Source: Ornithinibacillus scapharcae TW25 (GTDB taxonomy: Bacteria; Bacillota; Bacilli; Bacillales; Amphibacillaceae). Taken from it: a DNA stretch of 64,000 bases. A program made the translations under genes and the position numbers. Numbering within the stretch: position 1 is the first letter of the stretch; every line of letters begins with the position of its first letter. The notes beneath the pieces are model-generated. The model made no database searches. It was not told the origin of the DNA and was given only the letters and a program-made list of their open reading frames with translations. Positions 30,849-42,140 of the stretch are shown here, one piece after another. The stretch lies in contig NZ_AEWH01000060.1 of the NCBI RefSeq assembly GCF_000190475.1, positions 1 through 64,000 of the forward strand, written 5' to 3'.

Positions 30849-31436
30849 ATGAATTTAATACCTACAGTTATTGAACAAACAAACCGTGGTGAGCGCGCAT
30901 ATGATATTTACTCTCGTTTATTGAAGGACAGAATTATTATGCTAGGAAGTGCAATTGACGATAATGTTGCGAACTCTATCGTTGCACAGTTACTTTTCTT
31001 AGAAGCAGAGGATTCTGGAAAAGATATCTCCCTATACATTAACTCACCAGGTGGTTCTATCACAGCTGGCATGGCTATTTATGACACAATGCAGTATATT
31101 AAATCTGATGTTTCTACTATCTGTACTGGTATGGCAGCATCAATGGGTGCATTCTTACTTGCAGCAGGTGCAAAGGGTAAACGTTATGCACTTCCAAATA
31201 GTGAAGTAATGATTCACCAACCACTTGGTGGAACACAAGGTCAAGCGACTGACATTGAGATTCATGCAAAACGTATTTTGCAAATGAGAGAGAACTTAAA
31301 CCAAATTCTTTCAGAACGTACTGGTCAACCAATTGATGTGATCAATCGTGATACAGAACGTGATAACTTTATGACTGCTCAAGGTGCAGTAGAGTATGGT
31401 TTAATTGATAAAGTATTAGAACGTAAACCTGATTAA
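30849..31436 (+). CDS. clpP: ATP-dependent Clp protease proteolytic subunit
   Basis: This 195-residue serine peptidase has [19 protein letters not shown], the active Ser in [15 protein letters not shown] (near residue 98), the His in [12 protein letters not shown] (near 123) and catalytic Asp in the RDTERDNF segment. ClpP forms the barrel that degrades proteins fed by ClpC, ClpX or ClpE, including tmRNA-tagged ones. AAGGAGG precedes the ATG. CtsR control is shown by the operator at 30760. It is divergent from the tRNA and followed by a terminator. Confidence 0.97.
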   Translation: MNLIPTVIEQTNRGERAYDIYSRLLKDRIIMLGSAIDDNVANSIVAQLLFLEAEDSGKDISLYINSPGGSITAGMAIYDTMQYIKSDVSTICTGMAASMGAFLLAAGAKGKRYALPNSEVMIHQPLGGTQGQATDIEIHAKRILQMRENLNQILSERTGQPIDVINRDTERDNFMTAQGAVEYGLIDKVLERKPD

Positions 31437-31447
31437 TAACGATAAAA

Positions 31448-31486
31448 CAAACGCATTCGCGCTCATTTTGTGCGAATGCGTTTTTA
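31448..31486 (+). terminator. clpP terminator
   Basis: AAACGCATTCGC pairs with GCGAATGCGTTT and continues into a T-run. Confidence 0.8.
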
Positions 31487-31503
31487 TATTTTCTAGATAC
31501 AAT

Positions 31504-31538
31504 GGAACGGGTGCTTCTGACAAGGAAACACCCGTTAC
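31504..31538 (-). terminator. Hairpin after crh
   Basis: AACGGGTG and CACCCGTT are inverted repeats 40 bp past the crh stop. The T-run is weak, so termination is uncertain. Confidence 0.4.
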
Positions 31539-31578
31539 CATATTTCATGTTATCTTTTTCACATATTCTAGTAAACTA

Positions 31579-31833
31579 TTATTTTTTACTAACAAATGAA
31601 ACCAAATGACTTATGGCAACTTCTTCATCTGAACCATCTGCTATTAATTTAATCGTTTCACCCGTGGTTATCGCTAAACTCATAAGCCCCATTATACTTT
31701 TCGCGTTCACACGTTTTCCCGATTTTTCTAAGAATAAATGTGCTGCATAACGATTAGCTTCCTGTACGAATTGCGCTGCGGGCCTAGCCTGTAATCCTGT
31801 CTCAAGCTCAACTGTAACAACTCTCTCCACCAT
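31579..31833 (-). CDS. crh: Catabolite repression HPr-like protein Crh
   Basis: This 84-residue HPr paralogue has GLQARPAA, with Gln at position 15 in place of the phospho-His of HPr, so it cannot carry PTS phosphate. The regulatory Ser46 region AKSIMGLMSL is intact. Crh phosphorylated at Ser46 by HPr kinase acts as a CcpA co-effector and is also tied to methylglyoxal control in Bacillus. The gene lies directly after whiA on the same strand, as in Bacillus, and hprK is 9 kb away. Confidence 0.95.
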   Translation of the reverse strand: MVERVVTVELETGLQARPAAQFVQEANRYAAHLFLEKSGKRVNAKSIMGLMSLAITTGETIKLIADGSDEEVAISHLVSFVSKK

Positions 31834-31892
31834 CTACTCATCATCCTCCCCAAGGTAAGCGGTACCAATATACTGTATATTTCTAAAATATT

Positions 31893-31934
31893 AAAAAATA
31901 TTCATGATACATTATTATATCATGAATATTTAAA
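31893..31934 (-). terminator. whiA terminator
   Basis: AAATATTCATGATA and TATCATGAATATTT form a 14-bp perfect stem with T-run on the minus strand. Confidence 0.7.
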
Positions 31935-31947
31935 ATAACAATTATGA

Positions 31948-32895
31948 TTAAGATAAAATCTCGCCTTGTTTTATTTTTTCGGCAAACTCATCAATTTTCT
32001 TTAATCGGTGATTGATACCAGACTTCGATATCTTGCCACTTCCGACTAATTCTCCTAATTCCTTAAGGGAGACATCTTCATGCTGCACCCTCAGGATAGC
32101 AACCTCTCGAAGCTTTTCTGGTAATGCCTCTAATCCTACCGTTTTCTCGATTAACTTAATATTTTCAATTTGGCGGAATGCTGCGCCGATTGTTTTATTA
32201 AGATTAGCCGTTTCACAATTTACCAGCCGATTGACAGAGTTCCGCATGTCTCGAACAATTCGAACATCTTCAAATTTAAAAAGTGCGTTATTAGCACCGA
32301 TAATACTTAGAAATTCAGTTATTTTCTCTGCCTCTTTCATATAGACGATATACCCTTTTTTACGTTCCAAAACCTTTGCCCTTAATCCAAAGGAGTTAAG
32401 AAGATTACATAAAGCGTCATTGTGAACCTCATGTGTATTAGAAATCTCTAAATGATAGGAGGATGTTTCCGGATTATTGATAGAACCCCCTGCTAGAAAT
32501 GCTCCTCGTAAATAAGCTCGTTTACAGCATTCTTTTTCCAAATATTGATCGGATATTTCACCAACGAATGTGTAAGAATCTTTCATAATACCAAGTTCCG
32601 TAAGCATTTCATGAACATCTTCCTTTAGTCGAACTATGTACACGTTGTTTTTCTTCAGTTTCATTTTCTTTCGTACTAATAGTTCTACAGGAATAGGTGA
32701 AAAGCTAGCTTTAATTAACGTATAAATCCGTCTAGCTATTGCTGCATTTTCCGTCTGGACATCCAATGTATAGTTGAATTGTGACATGGAGATTGTTCCA
32801 TTCATTCGAATTAACGCTGACAATTCAGCATACGCACAACAATCTTCCATTTCAGAAGTTGTTAATTCCTTTTTTATCTCAGAAGCAAAGGACAT
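31948..32895 (-). CDS. whiA: WhiA, DNA-binding protein
   Basis: This 315-residue protein has the homing-endonuclease-like N-terminal part ([11 protein letters not shown], then [18 protein letters not shown] and [14 protein letters not shown]). A C-terminal helix-turn-helix ([25 protein letters not shown]) follows. In Bacillus WhiA binds DNA and affects chromosome segregation and division; in actinobacteria it controls sporulation. It is 21 bp after yvcK in the rapZ-yvcK-whiA operon. AAGGAGG precedes the ATG. Confidence 0.95.
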   Translation of the reverse strand: MSFASEIKKELTTSEMEDCCAYAELSALIRMNGTISMSQFNYTLDVQTENAAIARRIYTLIKASFSPIPVELLVRKKMKLKKNNVYIVRLKEDVHEMLTELGIMKDSYTFVGEISDQYLEKECCKRAYLRGAFLAGGSINNPETSSYHLEISNTHEVHNDALCNLLNSFGLRAKVLERKKGYIVYMKEAEKITEFLSIIGANNALFKFEDVRIVRDMRNSVNRLVNCETANLNKTIGAAFRQIENIKLIEKTVGLEALPEKLREVAILRVQHEDVSLKELGELVGSGKISKSGINHRLKKIDEFAEKIKQGEILS

Positions 32896-32916
32896 TCTTC
32901 TCCCTCCTTTACTATA

Positions 32917-33879
32917 TTATTTTTGAAGTAATGAATATAAAAGCTTAGCAATTTTCTTCGTATCATGCCTGATCATGGATTTAGAGTGATCGATAATGTC
33001 ACCTTCAATTATTTCTAAGCCCATATCTAGTAATTTTTCGATATCGTAAACAACTGGCTCTGCTTTCTCACCAGCGTAAACATGGCGTATCTTGGGATCA
33101 ATCGCTTTACTATTCACAACCACTGCATTGATGACATCATTACCAACATGATTAATAATCGCCTGGACATGGTCACTTGCAGAAAATCCAGTAGTTTCAC
33201 CATGTTGCGTCATCACATTACAGACATATACGATTTTAGCCTTCGCTTTTTGAAGGGCTTCATCTATATGTGGAATAATTAAATTCGGCATAATGCTAGT
33301 AAACAAACTCCCTGGTGAAATAACAATTAAGTCTGCCGTTTCAATTGCTTTGATTGCATTTGGTAATGGTTGGACATCTTCTGGATCTAAGAATACTCGC
33401 TTAATTTGTTTACCTACTAACGGAATATTCGATTCACCCTTTACAATAGAACCATCTACCATTTCCGCACAGAGTGAAATATTTTCATTTGAAATCGGAT
33501 AAATTTTTCCTTTTACATTTAAGACTCTCGATATCTCTTTAATACCGGTATAAAAATCACCAGTAATGGAAGTCATCGCTGCTAAAAGAAGATTCCCCAT
33601 GGAGTGACCTGATAAGTCATTTCCATCGGAGAACCGGTGTTGGAAAAGTTGAATTAACATTGGTTCTACTTCAGACATAGCAGCAATTACATTTCGAATA
33701 TCTCCTGGTGCAGGAATTGCCATATCATTTCGGATTCTTCCCGTACTACCACCGTCATCTGCTACTGTTACTAACGCCGTTAACTTAATCGGTAGATTTT
33801 TTAGACCACGTAAAAGAACTGGCATTCCAGTTCCACCACCAATTACCACTACACGTGGTAGATTCTGTTCTGTCATCAT
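32917..33879 (-). CDS. yvcK: YvcK/MgfK gluconeogenesis factor (CofD-like)
   Basis: This 320-residue protein starts with the nucleotide-sugar-binding motif VVVIGGGTGMPVLLRGL, followed by VTVADDGGSTGRIRND and DLIVISPGSLFTSIMPNL. YvcK binds UDP-GlcNAc and is needed for growth on gluconeogenic carbon and for normal cell shape. The start codon directly follows the rapZ stop (TAA then ATG), with a second ATG next to it; coupling is likely. Confidence 0.95.
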   Translation of the reverse strand: MMTEQNLPRVVVIGGGTGMPVLLRGLKNLPIKLTALVTVADDGGSTGRIRNDMAIPAPGDIRNVIAAMSEVEPMLIQLFQHRFSDGNDLSGHSMGNLLLAAMTSITGDFYTGIKEISRVLNVKGKIYPISNENISLCAEMVDGSIVKGESNIPLVGKQIKRVFLDPEDVQPLPNAIKAIETADLIVISPGSLFTSIMPNLIIPHIDEALQKAKAKIVYVCNVMTQHGETTGFSASDHVQAIINHVGNDVINAVVVNSKAIDPKIRHVYAGEKAEPVVYDIEKLLDMGLEIIEGDIIDHSKSMIRHDTKKIAKLLYSLLQK

Positions 33880-34764
33880 TTAATGGCCCTTTCTCTTTTC
33901 AATATCTCGATGTGTTACATGCGTAATATAATTACCTGATAATTTTTTCGCAAAGTACTCCGCTAAAGCCACAGAGCGATGCTGTCCACCTGTACAACCA
34001 ATCCCAACAACAAGTTGCGACTTACCTTCCTTCTTATATTGCGGAAGCATAAACTGTAGCAGGTCCATCACTTTTTCTTGAAACTTCTGGGTTTCTGACC
34101 ATTTGAACACATAGGAGGAGACATCTGGATTCAATCCAGTTAAAGGCTGTAAATGTGCTACATAATGTGGGTTAGGAAGAAAACGAACATCGAACACTAG
34201 ATCAGCATCGATAGGTATTCCATATTTAAAACCAAAGGAAACCATATTTACCGAAAAGATATCTTGTTTTTCTTCGGAATAATAATTTAATATCTTTTCT
34301 CTCAATTGGCGCGGTTTCAAACTTGACGTATCAATTACACGATGGGCACGTCCACGCATTTCATCTAATATCTTCCGTTCTTGTTTAATCCCTTTTAAAG
34401 GAAGATCACCGATAGCTAATGGATGAGATCGTCTTGTTTCTTTATAACGAGAAACGAGTTTTTCATCATTGGCATCTAGGAATAATATATGTTCATCTAA
34501 CCATTCCTCTTCACTAAGCACATCCAACGCCTCAAATAGTGAATCAAAAAACTCTCGTCCACGCAAATCCATCACTAGTGCAACTTTGTGAATATTATTT
34601 GTAGAATCCCTCATTAGTTCAAGGAATTTAGGAAGTAATGCTGGAGGTAAATTGTCCACACAATAATAACCTAAATCCTCAAAACTTTGAATCGCGACAG
34701 TCTTACCTGCACCTGACATTCCAGTTATGATGACCATTTTAGTTTCTTGCTCAACCACTGCCAA
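33880..34764 (-). CDS. rapZ: RapZ/YvcJ nucleotide-binding protein
   Basis: This 294-residue protein has the P-loop [19 protein letters not shown] near its start, a second nucleotide contact [12 protein letters not shown], and the C-terminal [20 protein letters not shown] with its conserved His and Arg. YvcJ of Bacillus binds and hydrolyses GTP; in E. coli RapZ controls GlmZ RNA and senses glucosamine-6-phosphate. The start chosen is TTG at 34764 because AGAGGTG lies 6 nt upstream. The GTG at 34773 is inside that site. Confidence 0.92.
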   Translation of the reverse strand: MAVVEQETKMVIITGMSGAGKTVAIQSFEDLGYYCVDNLPPALLPKFLELMRDSTNNIHKVALVMDLRGREFFDSLFEALDVLSEEEWLDEHILFLDANDEKLVSRYKETRRSHPLAIGDLPLKGIKQERKILDEMRGRAHRVIDTSSLKPRQLREKILNYYSEEKQDIFSVNMVSFGFKYGIPIDADLVFDVRFLPNPHYVAHLQPLTGLNPDVSSYVFKWSETQKFQEKVMDLLQFMLPQYKKEGKSQLVVGIGCTGGQHRSVALAEYFAKKLSGNYITHVTHRDIEKRKGH

Positions 34765-34964
34765 TTCTATCACCTCTTAGCGTTCATAGAAGAATATATA
34801 TAGAACTTCTTCTCAGAAGGTAGTAAATTTTTCAATACTATATTCTATTATACATGGAATTAAAATAATGCCACAAGGAAATGATTATATTTCCTTTTTG
34901 GTTAGGGTGTAGGATGAATGAGTGACGGTGTCTTCAAGTTTTTGGAGGGGAAATAGCTAATAAA

Positions 34965-35125
34965 GATGATGAAAGAAGCTATCAACCGGATTTTCAGCAG
35001 ATTTCTGCTCATAATGTCGTTGAGAAGCCTTGCCAACCGCATTTCCTTCTGATTCCCGCTCATAATGTCGTTGAGAAGCTCTGTCAACCGCATTTCCTTC
35101 TGATTTCCGCTCCAAACCGTACCGA
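34965..35125. repeat. 51-bp tandem repeat (array 3)
   Basis: About 2.5 units with a 51-bp period; the shared word ATAATGTCGTTGAGAAG begins at 35011 and 35062. On the minus strand GTTGA and TCAAC words form a small hairpin (GTTGACAGAGCTTCTCAAC), followed by a purine-rich linker (GGAAATCAGAAGGAAATGCG). A partial, diverged unit lies at 34970-35000. The open frames it contains are due to the 3 x 17 period. It stands where Bacillus usually has yvcI, between trxB and rapZ. Confidence 0.75.
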
Positions 35126-35183
35126 GGCAACTTTCCCGAAAGCATATCAGATAACATAATGTTGGGTCATGTCGCTCAAAAGA

Positions 35184-35216
35184 ACAAAAAAATGCGCAGA
35201 TATTAATATCTGCGCC
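35184..35216 (-). terminator. trxB terminator
   Basis: GCGCAGATATTAATATCTGCGC is a perfect palindrome followed on the minus strand by ATTTTTTTG. Confidence 0.8.
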
Positions 35217-35316
35217 AAAAACTAATCTATCTATTAAAAAGGGGGTCAATTAGTTAATCTTATTGTACCCGATTAATATTTCGTGCGTGTTACAACAACG
35301 TTAAGATGCGTTTACT

Positions 35317-36306
<990 letters not shown>

Positions 36307-36348
36307 TCATAGCGTAAAGGATTTGACAATTTCCGTCTATTTATCTGC

Positions 36349-37359
36349 TCAATCATTCCACGGTCCATTTTCCTCGGAAAGCTTTGGATGTCTACGGCAA
36401 CCTTCCTCCCATAAACTTAACGCTTTTGCTGGTTCTCCAAGGCGATACGTAGTAATACTATACCAACGGTAATATGAGATATGGCTTTTAACAACCGCCT
36501 TATCCAGCATTCGAAACCGCATATATGCTTCATGCAAAAATCCGGTTCTTGCTAATGTGACAGCGATGCGAAGTTTTTGTTGTTCATGAATAGGATATAT
36601 ATTTAGTAATGCTCTTATATGGGTTTCATATTCTTCCAGAGATTTAGTCTCATAATAAAATACAGCCAGGTTGGTATGGCTATATAAGTTATTTGGATCT
36701 TCCTTTAATAACTCAAGTTCTTTTTCAATCGCCTCTTCCTGTCTTCCAGAAAAGAAAAGGGCATACGTGTATTCATGATGAGCAATCTTATGCTCCGGAA
36801 ATATTAAAATCATCTCTTCTAATAATGCTAACGCACTATCCCACTCACTATTTTCTAAATGGTAAAAGACGGTTTCCTGATAAACAAGAAGTTCATCCTC
36901 CTCTTCAAGATCCCAGTCCTCATCATCTAAATCATCATCTATTTCAATTAATTCTAACAGTGATTTAGCATCCTCACTAAAATCACCATCTGGATCTTTA
37001 TCAAGGTATGAAACAGCAAATTTCTTTGCATCGTTTAATAATCCCAAATGGGCATAATTATTAGCAAGTAAATAATAACAATCAACATATTGGTCGCCTG
37101 TAGCTTGCAATACATTCGTTAAAATTTGGTTCGCCTTATGAAAGGCACCTGTCTCAGTATAGATGATTGACATTTGACATTGATATAATGGATTGTCCGG
37201 TGAGGATTCAACGGCCTTTGTTAACCATTTCAATGAAATATCGAATTTTCTTTTACGAAACGCTTCTACACCCTTCGCAAAATAAAAATCACCTGTAGGG
37301 ATAAAAGGGATAACATTATTAGGTCTTCCTATATTCGCTTTGTTGTTAACTGGTTGCAT
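36349..37359 (-). CDS. yvcD: TPR-repeat protein YvcD-like
   Basis: This 336-residue cytoplasmic protein carries tetratricopeptide repeats, visible around residues 22-55 (FYFAKGVEAFRKRKFDISLK), 60-120, 170-235 and 280-320. An acidic stretch near 149-167 (DDDLDDEDWDLEEEDE) splits two blocks. Bacillus YvcD has the same position upstream of trxB but is longer. The role is unknown; TPR proteins usually mediate protein contacts. It lies 78 bp before trxB on the same strand. Confidence 0.8.
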   Translation of the reverse strand: MQPVNNKANIGRPNNVIPFIPTGDFYFAKGVEAFRKRKFDISLKWLTKAVESSPDNPLYQCQMSIIYTETGAFHKANQILTNVLQATGDQYVDCYYLLANNYAHLGLLNDAKKFAVSYLDKDPDGDFSEDAKSLLELIEIDDDLDDEDWDLEEEDELLVYQETVFYHLENSEWDSALALLEEMILIFPEHKIAHHEYTYALFFSGRQEEAIEKELELLKEDPNNLYSHTNLAVFYYETKSLEEYETHIRALLNIYPIHEQQKLRIAVTLARTGFLHEAYMRFRMLDKAVVKSHISYYRWYSITTYRLGEPAKALSLWEEGCRRHPKLSEENGPWND

Positions 37360-37521
37360 GCATATCCCCCTATTTTTTCACATATCTAAAAAAGTATACC
37401 ATATTTGTATAGAGAATAATATACTTTCTTAAACGGGGAATGCTAGAATCAGTGGTAATATCAATAGACGTAAATACTAGAAATTTTCTTAGTAAAATTT
37501 GCTATACTATCTAATCCAACA

Positions 37522-37552
37522 TCAAAAAAACGACCATCTGCATGATCGTTTT
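37522..37552 (-). terminator. Terminator after yvoF
   Basis: ACGATC pairs with GGTCGT on the minus strand, followed by TTTTTTG. Confidence 0.65.
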
Positions 37553-37560
37553 TATAGCTA

Positions 37561-38091
37561 CTATTTCGGTTTTGGTAGTTCTGCTTTATTACGTTCTTGC
37601 ATTTCTTCTTTCGTATAGATTATTTTCATCGGATTTCCACCTACAAACGCACCCTCTGGTACATCTTTATGAACCAACGTACCAGCAGAAACAATAGCCC
37701 CATTCCCTATCGTAACACCTGGAAGAATAGTACTATTTGCACCAATTAATACTTCATCTCCAATCATTACTTCTCCAAGACGGTACTCCTTAATTAAGTA
37801 CTCATGAGCAAGAATAGTAGTGTTATAGCCAATAACAGAATTATGACCTACTGTAATCTTTTCAGGAAACATGATATCCGGCATGACCATGAGTGCAAAA
37901 GCTGTTTTCTTTCCTACCTTCATACGAAGAAAAATTCGATATAACCAGTTTTTCATTCCTAAAAAAGGTGTATATCTAGCAATTTGGATAACGATAAAGT
38001 TTTTTACTACCTTCCAAAAGGATACAGTCTTATAAATTTGCCATAATGAATTAGATTTATCTACAGGATGGCGTTCCGTATTTCTCATCAT
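37561..38091 (-). CDS. yvoF: YvoF-like hexapeptide-repeat acyltransferase
   Basis: This 176-residue protein has left-handed beta-helix hexapeptide repeats: ITVGHNSVIGYNTTILAHEY (with the catalytic-type His), IGDEVLIGANSTILPGVTIG and VSAGTLVHKDVPEG, ending GGNPMKIIY. This is the trimeric acetyltransferase fold. The substrate is unknown. Its ATG directly follows the ppaX stop (TAA ATG), as in the Bacillus hprK-lgt-yvoD-ppaX-yvoF cluster. Confidence 0.88.
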   Translation of the reverse strand: MMRNTERHPVDKSNSLWQIYKTVSFWKVVKNFIVIQIARYTPFLGMKNWLYRIFLRMKVGKKTAFALMVMPDIMFPEKITVGHNSVIGYNTTILAHEYLIKEYRLGEVMIGDEVLIGANSTILPGVTIGNGAIVSAGTLVHKDVPEGAFVGGNPMKIIYTKEEMQERNKAELPKPK

Positions 38092-38727
38092 TTACACCCC
38101 AATGATTTTCAGTAGATCCTTCATATCATGTAGCATATAGGTTGGATTATATTGCATTAGTTTCGCTTCACCCTTGAGAGACCAAGCAACACCTGCCGTT
38201 TTAACTCCAGCATTATGTCCTGATTCTATATCATGATGGTTATCGCCAACCATTAATGTCTTTTCTGGTAGTGCATCCAAATGCTCCATTGCCTTTAAGA
38301 CAGGTTCAGGATGGGGTTTCGCATGCGTGACATTGTCTAATGCAATGATGGTATCAAAATATGAATCAATTCCTGTAACCTTCATTCCTCTTATTGCCGT
38401 GGAGCGCATCTTTGTAGTGACTATGCCCATCTTAATTCCTTGCTGTTTTAACATTTCTAATGTCTCTTTCACATGAGGGAAAGCTTTTACATAGCTGTCA
38501 TGATGGGCCAGATTATGTTTCCGATAAGTTGTTATCATCGCTTCAGCTTTGTCTAAATCAATATTCTCAAAAGTCTCCTTTAAAGGAGGACCATTAAAGG
38601 CCAGAATTTCTTCAGGTGTATAGTCTAAACCAAAATGCTTAAACGTATGGATAAAGGACTCATTTATTAATTCATTCGTATCAATCAATGTTCCATCTAA
38701 ATCAAAAAGTATGGTATGAATGTTCAT
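38092..38727 (-). CDS. ppaX: Pyrophosphatase PpaX (HAD superfamily)
   Basis: This 211-residue HAD hydrolase has motif I ILFDLDGTLIDT, motif II VTTK, motif III Lys in AKPHPEPVLKA and motif IV MVGDNHHDIESGHNAGV. In Bacillus PpaX hydrolyses the pyrophosphate released when HPr(Ser-P) is dephosphorylated by HprK, which fits its place in the hprK cluster. AAGGAAG precedes the ATG; the start overlaps the end of the yvoD frame by 26 bp. Confidence 0.93.
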   Translation of the reverse strand: MNIHTILFDLDGTLIDTNELINESFIHTFKHFGLDYTPEEILAFNGPPLKETFENIDLDKAEAMITTYRKHNLAHHDSYVKAFPHVKETLEMLKQQGIKMGIVTTKMRSTAIRGMKVTGIDSYFDTIIALDNVTHAKPHPEPVLKAMEHLDALPEKTLMVGDNHHDIESGHNAGVKTAGVAWSLKGEAKLMQYNPTYMLHDMKDLLKIIGV

Positions 38728-39660
38728 TCGTGACTTCCTTTCCCTTGCGTTGCTCCGACCGATTCCATATAAATGCGATAACCATGGTTAAAATAATCGC
38801 AGTAACTAATCGGATGACTAATAATGGCCAAACTGGAATACCTAGTGGAATAAAGATTAATGTATCTTCCACTACAGCATGGCAGGACACTAAGAAAATC
38901 AATGCTAGAGTCGTATCTTTCTTGGATACCCCATCTTCTTTAACTGCTTGAATCATAAGTCCCGCTCCATAAGCAAGTCCAATAGTCAGACCAGCAACCA
39001 ACGTTAACGATGTGTTTTTTCCATTCCTAATAGCTTTGTAATGGGTGCAAAGCCATTCGATAGCTTCTTAAGCCAGCCTTTTTCTCGTAGTATCTGCATG
39101 ATTACCATTAATGGAATGACAATAATAGCTAATTGAATAACGGCAAGAATGGATGATTGCAATCCATGTAGAATAATTTCTCCCCAACCAGTTAAGTTGA
39201 CAGACTCTTGAGAAATAAAACCGTACTGGGCTGACTCTCCACCGCCACTCCAAATCAAGTTGATGGTGACAGCAGCGAGTAAGGCTAGCCCCATCCGTAC
39301 TCCAACAATTAACCACCACTTAATTCCTACCTTAGCAGCAACTGCTGACTCTACAAATAAGTTGTGAGAGAAAGATAGCATCATTGCCAGAATGAACACT
39401 TCTTTGACTGTAAAATCAAACGAAATGATTGCTCCAATGCCAGCATATAAATTCAGAACATTTCCCAATACAAGAGGTACAGCAGCTTCACCAGATAGAC
39501 CGATTAGCCCCATTAATGGACTTATCTTATCGATAATCCACGGTAGTACAGGTGTATATTGTAAAATTGTTATAATTAATGTTATGGGAAAAATAACTTT
39601 TCCTAATGTCCACGTTGTCTGAAGCCCTTGCTTCAAACCTCGCCCTAACATTCCAGACAT
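38702..39660 (-). pseudogene. yvoD: YvoD-like nucleoside-recognition membrane protein, frameshifted
   Basis: Two adjacent frames form one YvoD. The N-terminal 218 codons (39660-39004) start MSGMLGRGLKQGLQTTWTLG and hold the first gate-like domain. They end prematurely after LLGMEKTHR. The last 99 codons (39001-38702) resume VAGLTIGLAYGAGLMIQAVK. One extra A in the run at 39015-39020 (six A on the minus strand, seven needed) would join them as GMEKNTSLTLVAGL. The joined length of about 318 residues equals Bacillus YvoD. The domain is found in nucleoside transporters and spore maturation proteins; its role is unknown. Confidence 0.8.
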
Positions 39661-39686
39661 ATACTATTTCCCTCTCTCTAAAGGTG

Positions 39687-40550
39687 TTATTTTTTCTTTT
39701 TAGTGTTCTTCTTTTTACCAGTTTTTTTCTTCTCGACATCCACATAACGCTCAATCACCGTTTTGTATCGGTATATAATCAAGATAATGGCGCCTACAAT
39801 TAATAGAATAGAGATAAATTGTGCTGTACGAAGATTACCTACAATATAAAGACTATCGGTACGCATTCCTTCAATGAAGAAACGTCCAACTGAATACGCG
39901 GCTAGATAAGTAAGGAATACAGTTCCACGAATTAGATTCTTACGTCTTAACCATAATAAAAGTATTAGTACTAAAATATTCCATAATGATTCATATAAGA
40001 ATGTCGGGTAATAATACGCTCCATCAATACACATTTGATTCATGATGAAGTCGGGTAGTAATGTATAATGGGTATCAATCACTGACTGGTTCGTCATTAG
40101 CCCACCATGTGCCTCTTGGTTCATGAAGTTACCCCAGCGACCAATTGCCTGTCCTAAAATTAAACTAGGTGCCGCAATATCAGCTAATTGCCAGAATGGT
40201 ACTTTCTTGACACGGGCAAATACAACAGCAGTTAACACTGCACCAATTAATGCCCCATGAATAGCAATACCGCCTTCCCAAACGGCAAATATCTTCCACC
40301 AAGGGCCACCAGCATAACGTTCCCATTCAAATGTAACATAGTAGATTCTTGCAAATAAAATTGAAATTGGTATTGCAAACACTACCAAATCTACAAATAA
40401 ATCTTTTTTAAGTCCTAAACGGTCCGCTTCTTTCATTGCAATGTATAAACCGAGAAAAGCTCCTAATGCTATAATGACCCCGTACCAATAAATGGAGAAG
40501 GAACCGATTTGCAGAAAGACTCGATCAAGGTTTGGTACCGTACAGCTCAT
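39687..40550 (-). CDS. lgt: Prolipoprotein diacylglyceryl transferase
   Basis: This 287-residue membrane enzyme has about seven TMs and the Lgt signatures [16 protein letters not shown] (essential His), [18 protein letters not shown] (essential Arg and Gly-Asn) and [14 protein letters not shown] near the end. It transfers diacylglycerol from phosphatidylglycerol to the lipobox Cys of lipoproteins. A Lys-rich tail ends the protein. AGGAGTG precedes the ATG, 10 bp after hprK. Confidence 0.95.
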   Translation of the reverse strand: MSCTVPNLDRVFLQIGSFSIYWYGVIIALGAFLGLYIAMKEADRLGLKKDLFVDLVVFAIPISILFARIYYVTFEWERYAGGPWWKIFAVWEGGIAIHGALIGAVLTAVVFARVKKVPFWQLADIAAPSLILGQAIGRWGNFMNQEAHGGLMTNQSVIDTHYTLLPDFIMNQMCIDGAYYYPTFLYESLWNILVLILLLWLRRKNLIRGTVFLTYLAAYSVGRFFIEGMRTDSLYIVGNLRTAQFISILLIVGAIILIIYRYKTVIERYVDVEKKKTGKKKNTKKKK

Positions 40551-40560
40551 AAACTCACTC

Positions 40561-41496
40561 CTATTCCATATCTTTTTCTAGTTCAATCATGTTTGCTAAT
40601 CTGTCCGCAAATTCTTCTGCTGCATTGACACCCATCCGTTTTAATCGGAAGTTCATTGCTGCAACCTCAATAATAACAGCAAGGTTTCGTCCTGGTCGTA
40701 CTGGGACAGTAGCTTTCGGTAGCTCTACATCCATGATTTTCATTTTCTCTTCATCTAATCCTAAACGATCATATTGTTTTTTTGGATCCCAGATTTCCAG
40801 GTCGATTATTAAGGAGATCTTCTTATGACTACGGACAGCGCCCGCACCAAATAACGTCATGACATTAATAATTCCTAAGCCCCTAATTTCTAGTAAATGC
40901 TCAATCAATGGTGGAGAGTTTCCAATTAACGTATCGTAATCTTCTTGGCGAATCTCCACACTGTCATCTGCTACAAGACGGTGCCCTCGTTTTACTAATT
41001 CCAGTGCAGTTTCACTCTTACCGACACCACTCTGCCCGGTAATTAATACGCCAACACCATAAATATCCACCAAAACACCATGAATAGCGGTAAAAGGGGC
41101 AAATTTTGCCTCCAAGAAATTAGTTAACCTGCTTATCACTCTAGTTGTTTTTCTTGGTGAATGTAAAATTGGTACGCCAGAGTTATTCGCAGCATCAATC
41201 ATCACTTGTGGTATAGCCATTCCCCTAGAAATCACAATTCCTGGGGTAATATCGGTACATATCTTAGTCATCCGGTCCATTTGTTCCTCAAGACTCAGAT
41301 CGAGAAAATATGTCATCTCTGTTTTTCCTATTAATTGCAGTCTTTCTTTTGGATAGTACTTAAAATATCCTGTCATTTCAATCCCTGGTCGTGAGATATC
41401 ACTTGTCGTTATTTCTCTATGTATACCTTCTTCACCAGCTACTAATTCTAAATTGAAATTCTCTAATAGATCTTTGGTCCGTACAATTGTTGTCAT
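40561..41496 (-). CDS. hprK: HPr kinase/phosphorylase
   Basis: This 311-residue bifunctional enzyme has the P-loop [19 protein letters not shown], followed by LVADDSVEI, and the family signature [15 protein letters not shown]. It phosphorylates Ser46 of HPr and Crh with ATP or PPi when fructose-1,6-bisphosphate is high, and removes the phosphate when phosphate is high. The start chosen is ATG at 41496 with GGAGGAAGG upstream; the frame is open to 41511, inside that site. First gene of the hprK-lgt-yvoD-ppaX-yvoF cluster. Confidence 0.95.
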   Translation of the reverse strand: MTTIVRTKDLLENFNLELVAGEEGIHREITTSDISRPGIEMTGYFKYYPKERLQLIGKTEMTYFLDLSLEEQMDRMTKICTDITPGIVISRGMAIPQVMIDAANNSGVPILHSPRKTTRVISRLTNFLEAKFAPFTAIHGVLVDIYGVGVLITGQSGVGKSETALELVKRGHRLVADDSVEIRQEDYDTLIGNSPPLIEHLLEIRGLGIINVMTLFGAGAVRSHKKISLIIDLEIWDPKKQYDRLGLDEEKMKIMDVELPKATVPVRPGRNLAVIIEVAAMNFRLKRMGVNAAEEFADRLANMIELEKDME

Positions 41497-41579
41497 TTTA
41501 CCTTCCTCCATTAGCTTTCCTAACTGCTTTTCATTGTAGCATATTTTAGCAGCTTGAAGGAATTAAACCTTCTGTATAA

Positions 41580-41611
41580 AAATAAAAAGCATAGGCTCAT
41601 CAAACCTATGC
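41580..41611 (-). terminator. yvlD terminator
   Basis: GCATAGG pairs with CCTATGC, followed on the minus strand by TTTTTATTTTT. Confidence 0.75.
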
Positions 41612-41619
41612 ACAAGAAA

Positions 41620-41979
41620 CTATGATGTAAGTGGGTCTTTTACGAATTTAGTTAGTAGGATGTTCAATATAGATAAGACTATTGCTGCTATTAGTGCCGT
41701 TCCAAAACCATCAATAATAAATGTTTCCCCTATAACTGCCTGGGTAATCATCAATGTAATCGCATTAATCACAAACAGGAACAAGCCTAGAGTTAATACT
41801 GTTAAGGGTAAAGTGAGTACGATGAGTATTGGTTTTACAATAACATTCAGTAAAGATAAAATAAAAGCTGCCAGTATAGCTGTACCAAATCCACCTATAT
41901 GAAACGATTCAAATATCTGAGCTACTACCCATAAGGCAATAGCATTCAAAATAAGTGATAGTATCCAACGAGTAAACAC
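41620..41979 (-). CDS. yvlD: YvlD-like membrane protein (phage holin 4_2 family)
   Basis: This 119-residue protein has four hydrophobic segments (about residues 5-22, 30-50, 55-80 and 88-110) with the motif LSLLNVIVKPILIVLTLPLTVLTLG, characteristic of the holin-4_2/YvlD group. In Bacillus these are linked to envelope stress responses; a lytic role is not shown. GTG start with GGGAGG upstream. Confidence 0.82.
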   Translation of the reverse strand: MFTRWILSLILNAIALWVVAQIFESFHIGGFGTAILAAFILSLLNVIVKPILIVLTLPLTVLTLGLFLFVINAITLMITQAVIGETFIIDGFGTALIAAIVLSILNILLTKFVKDPLTS

Positions 41980-42103
41980 TCTTTCACCTCCCTGCGTACA
42001 TAATATAATTCGCCAAGATTTTGTCTATTCCTCCCGAGGTTTTCTATTATTCATATTTATAGAGAAGATAAAGGATGAGTAGGAAAGTCTATAACCCTGT
42101 AAA

Positions 42104-42134
42104 CAAAAAGCCCTGTACATTATTGTACGGGGCT
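42104..42134 (-). terminator. bshB2 terminator
   Basis: AAGCCCCGTACA pairs with TGTACAGGGCTT (minus strand, two mismatches), followed by TTTG. Confidence 0.7.
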
Positions 42135-42140
42135 TGGTTC

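Noticed and set aside
34902-35249. Open frames across array 3 and the trxB terminator
   Set aside because: Their repeats come from the 51-bp period. They run through a terminator and have no ribosome site.
39004-39030. Programmed frameshift or transcriptional slippage in yvoD
   Set aside because: A run of six A is short for slippage, and similar one-base losses occur in three other genes, so an indel or sequencing error is simpler.
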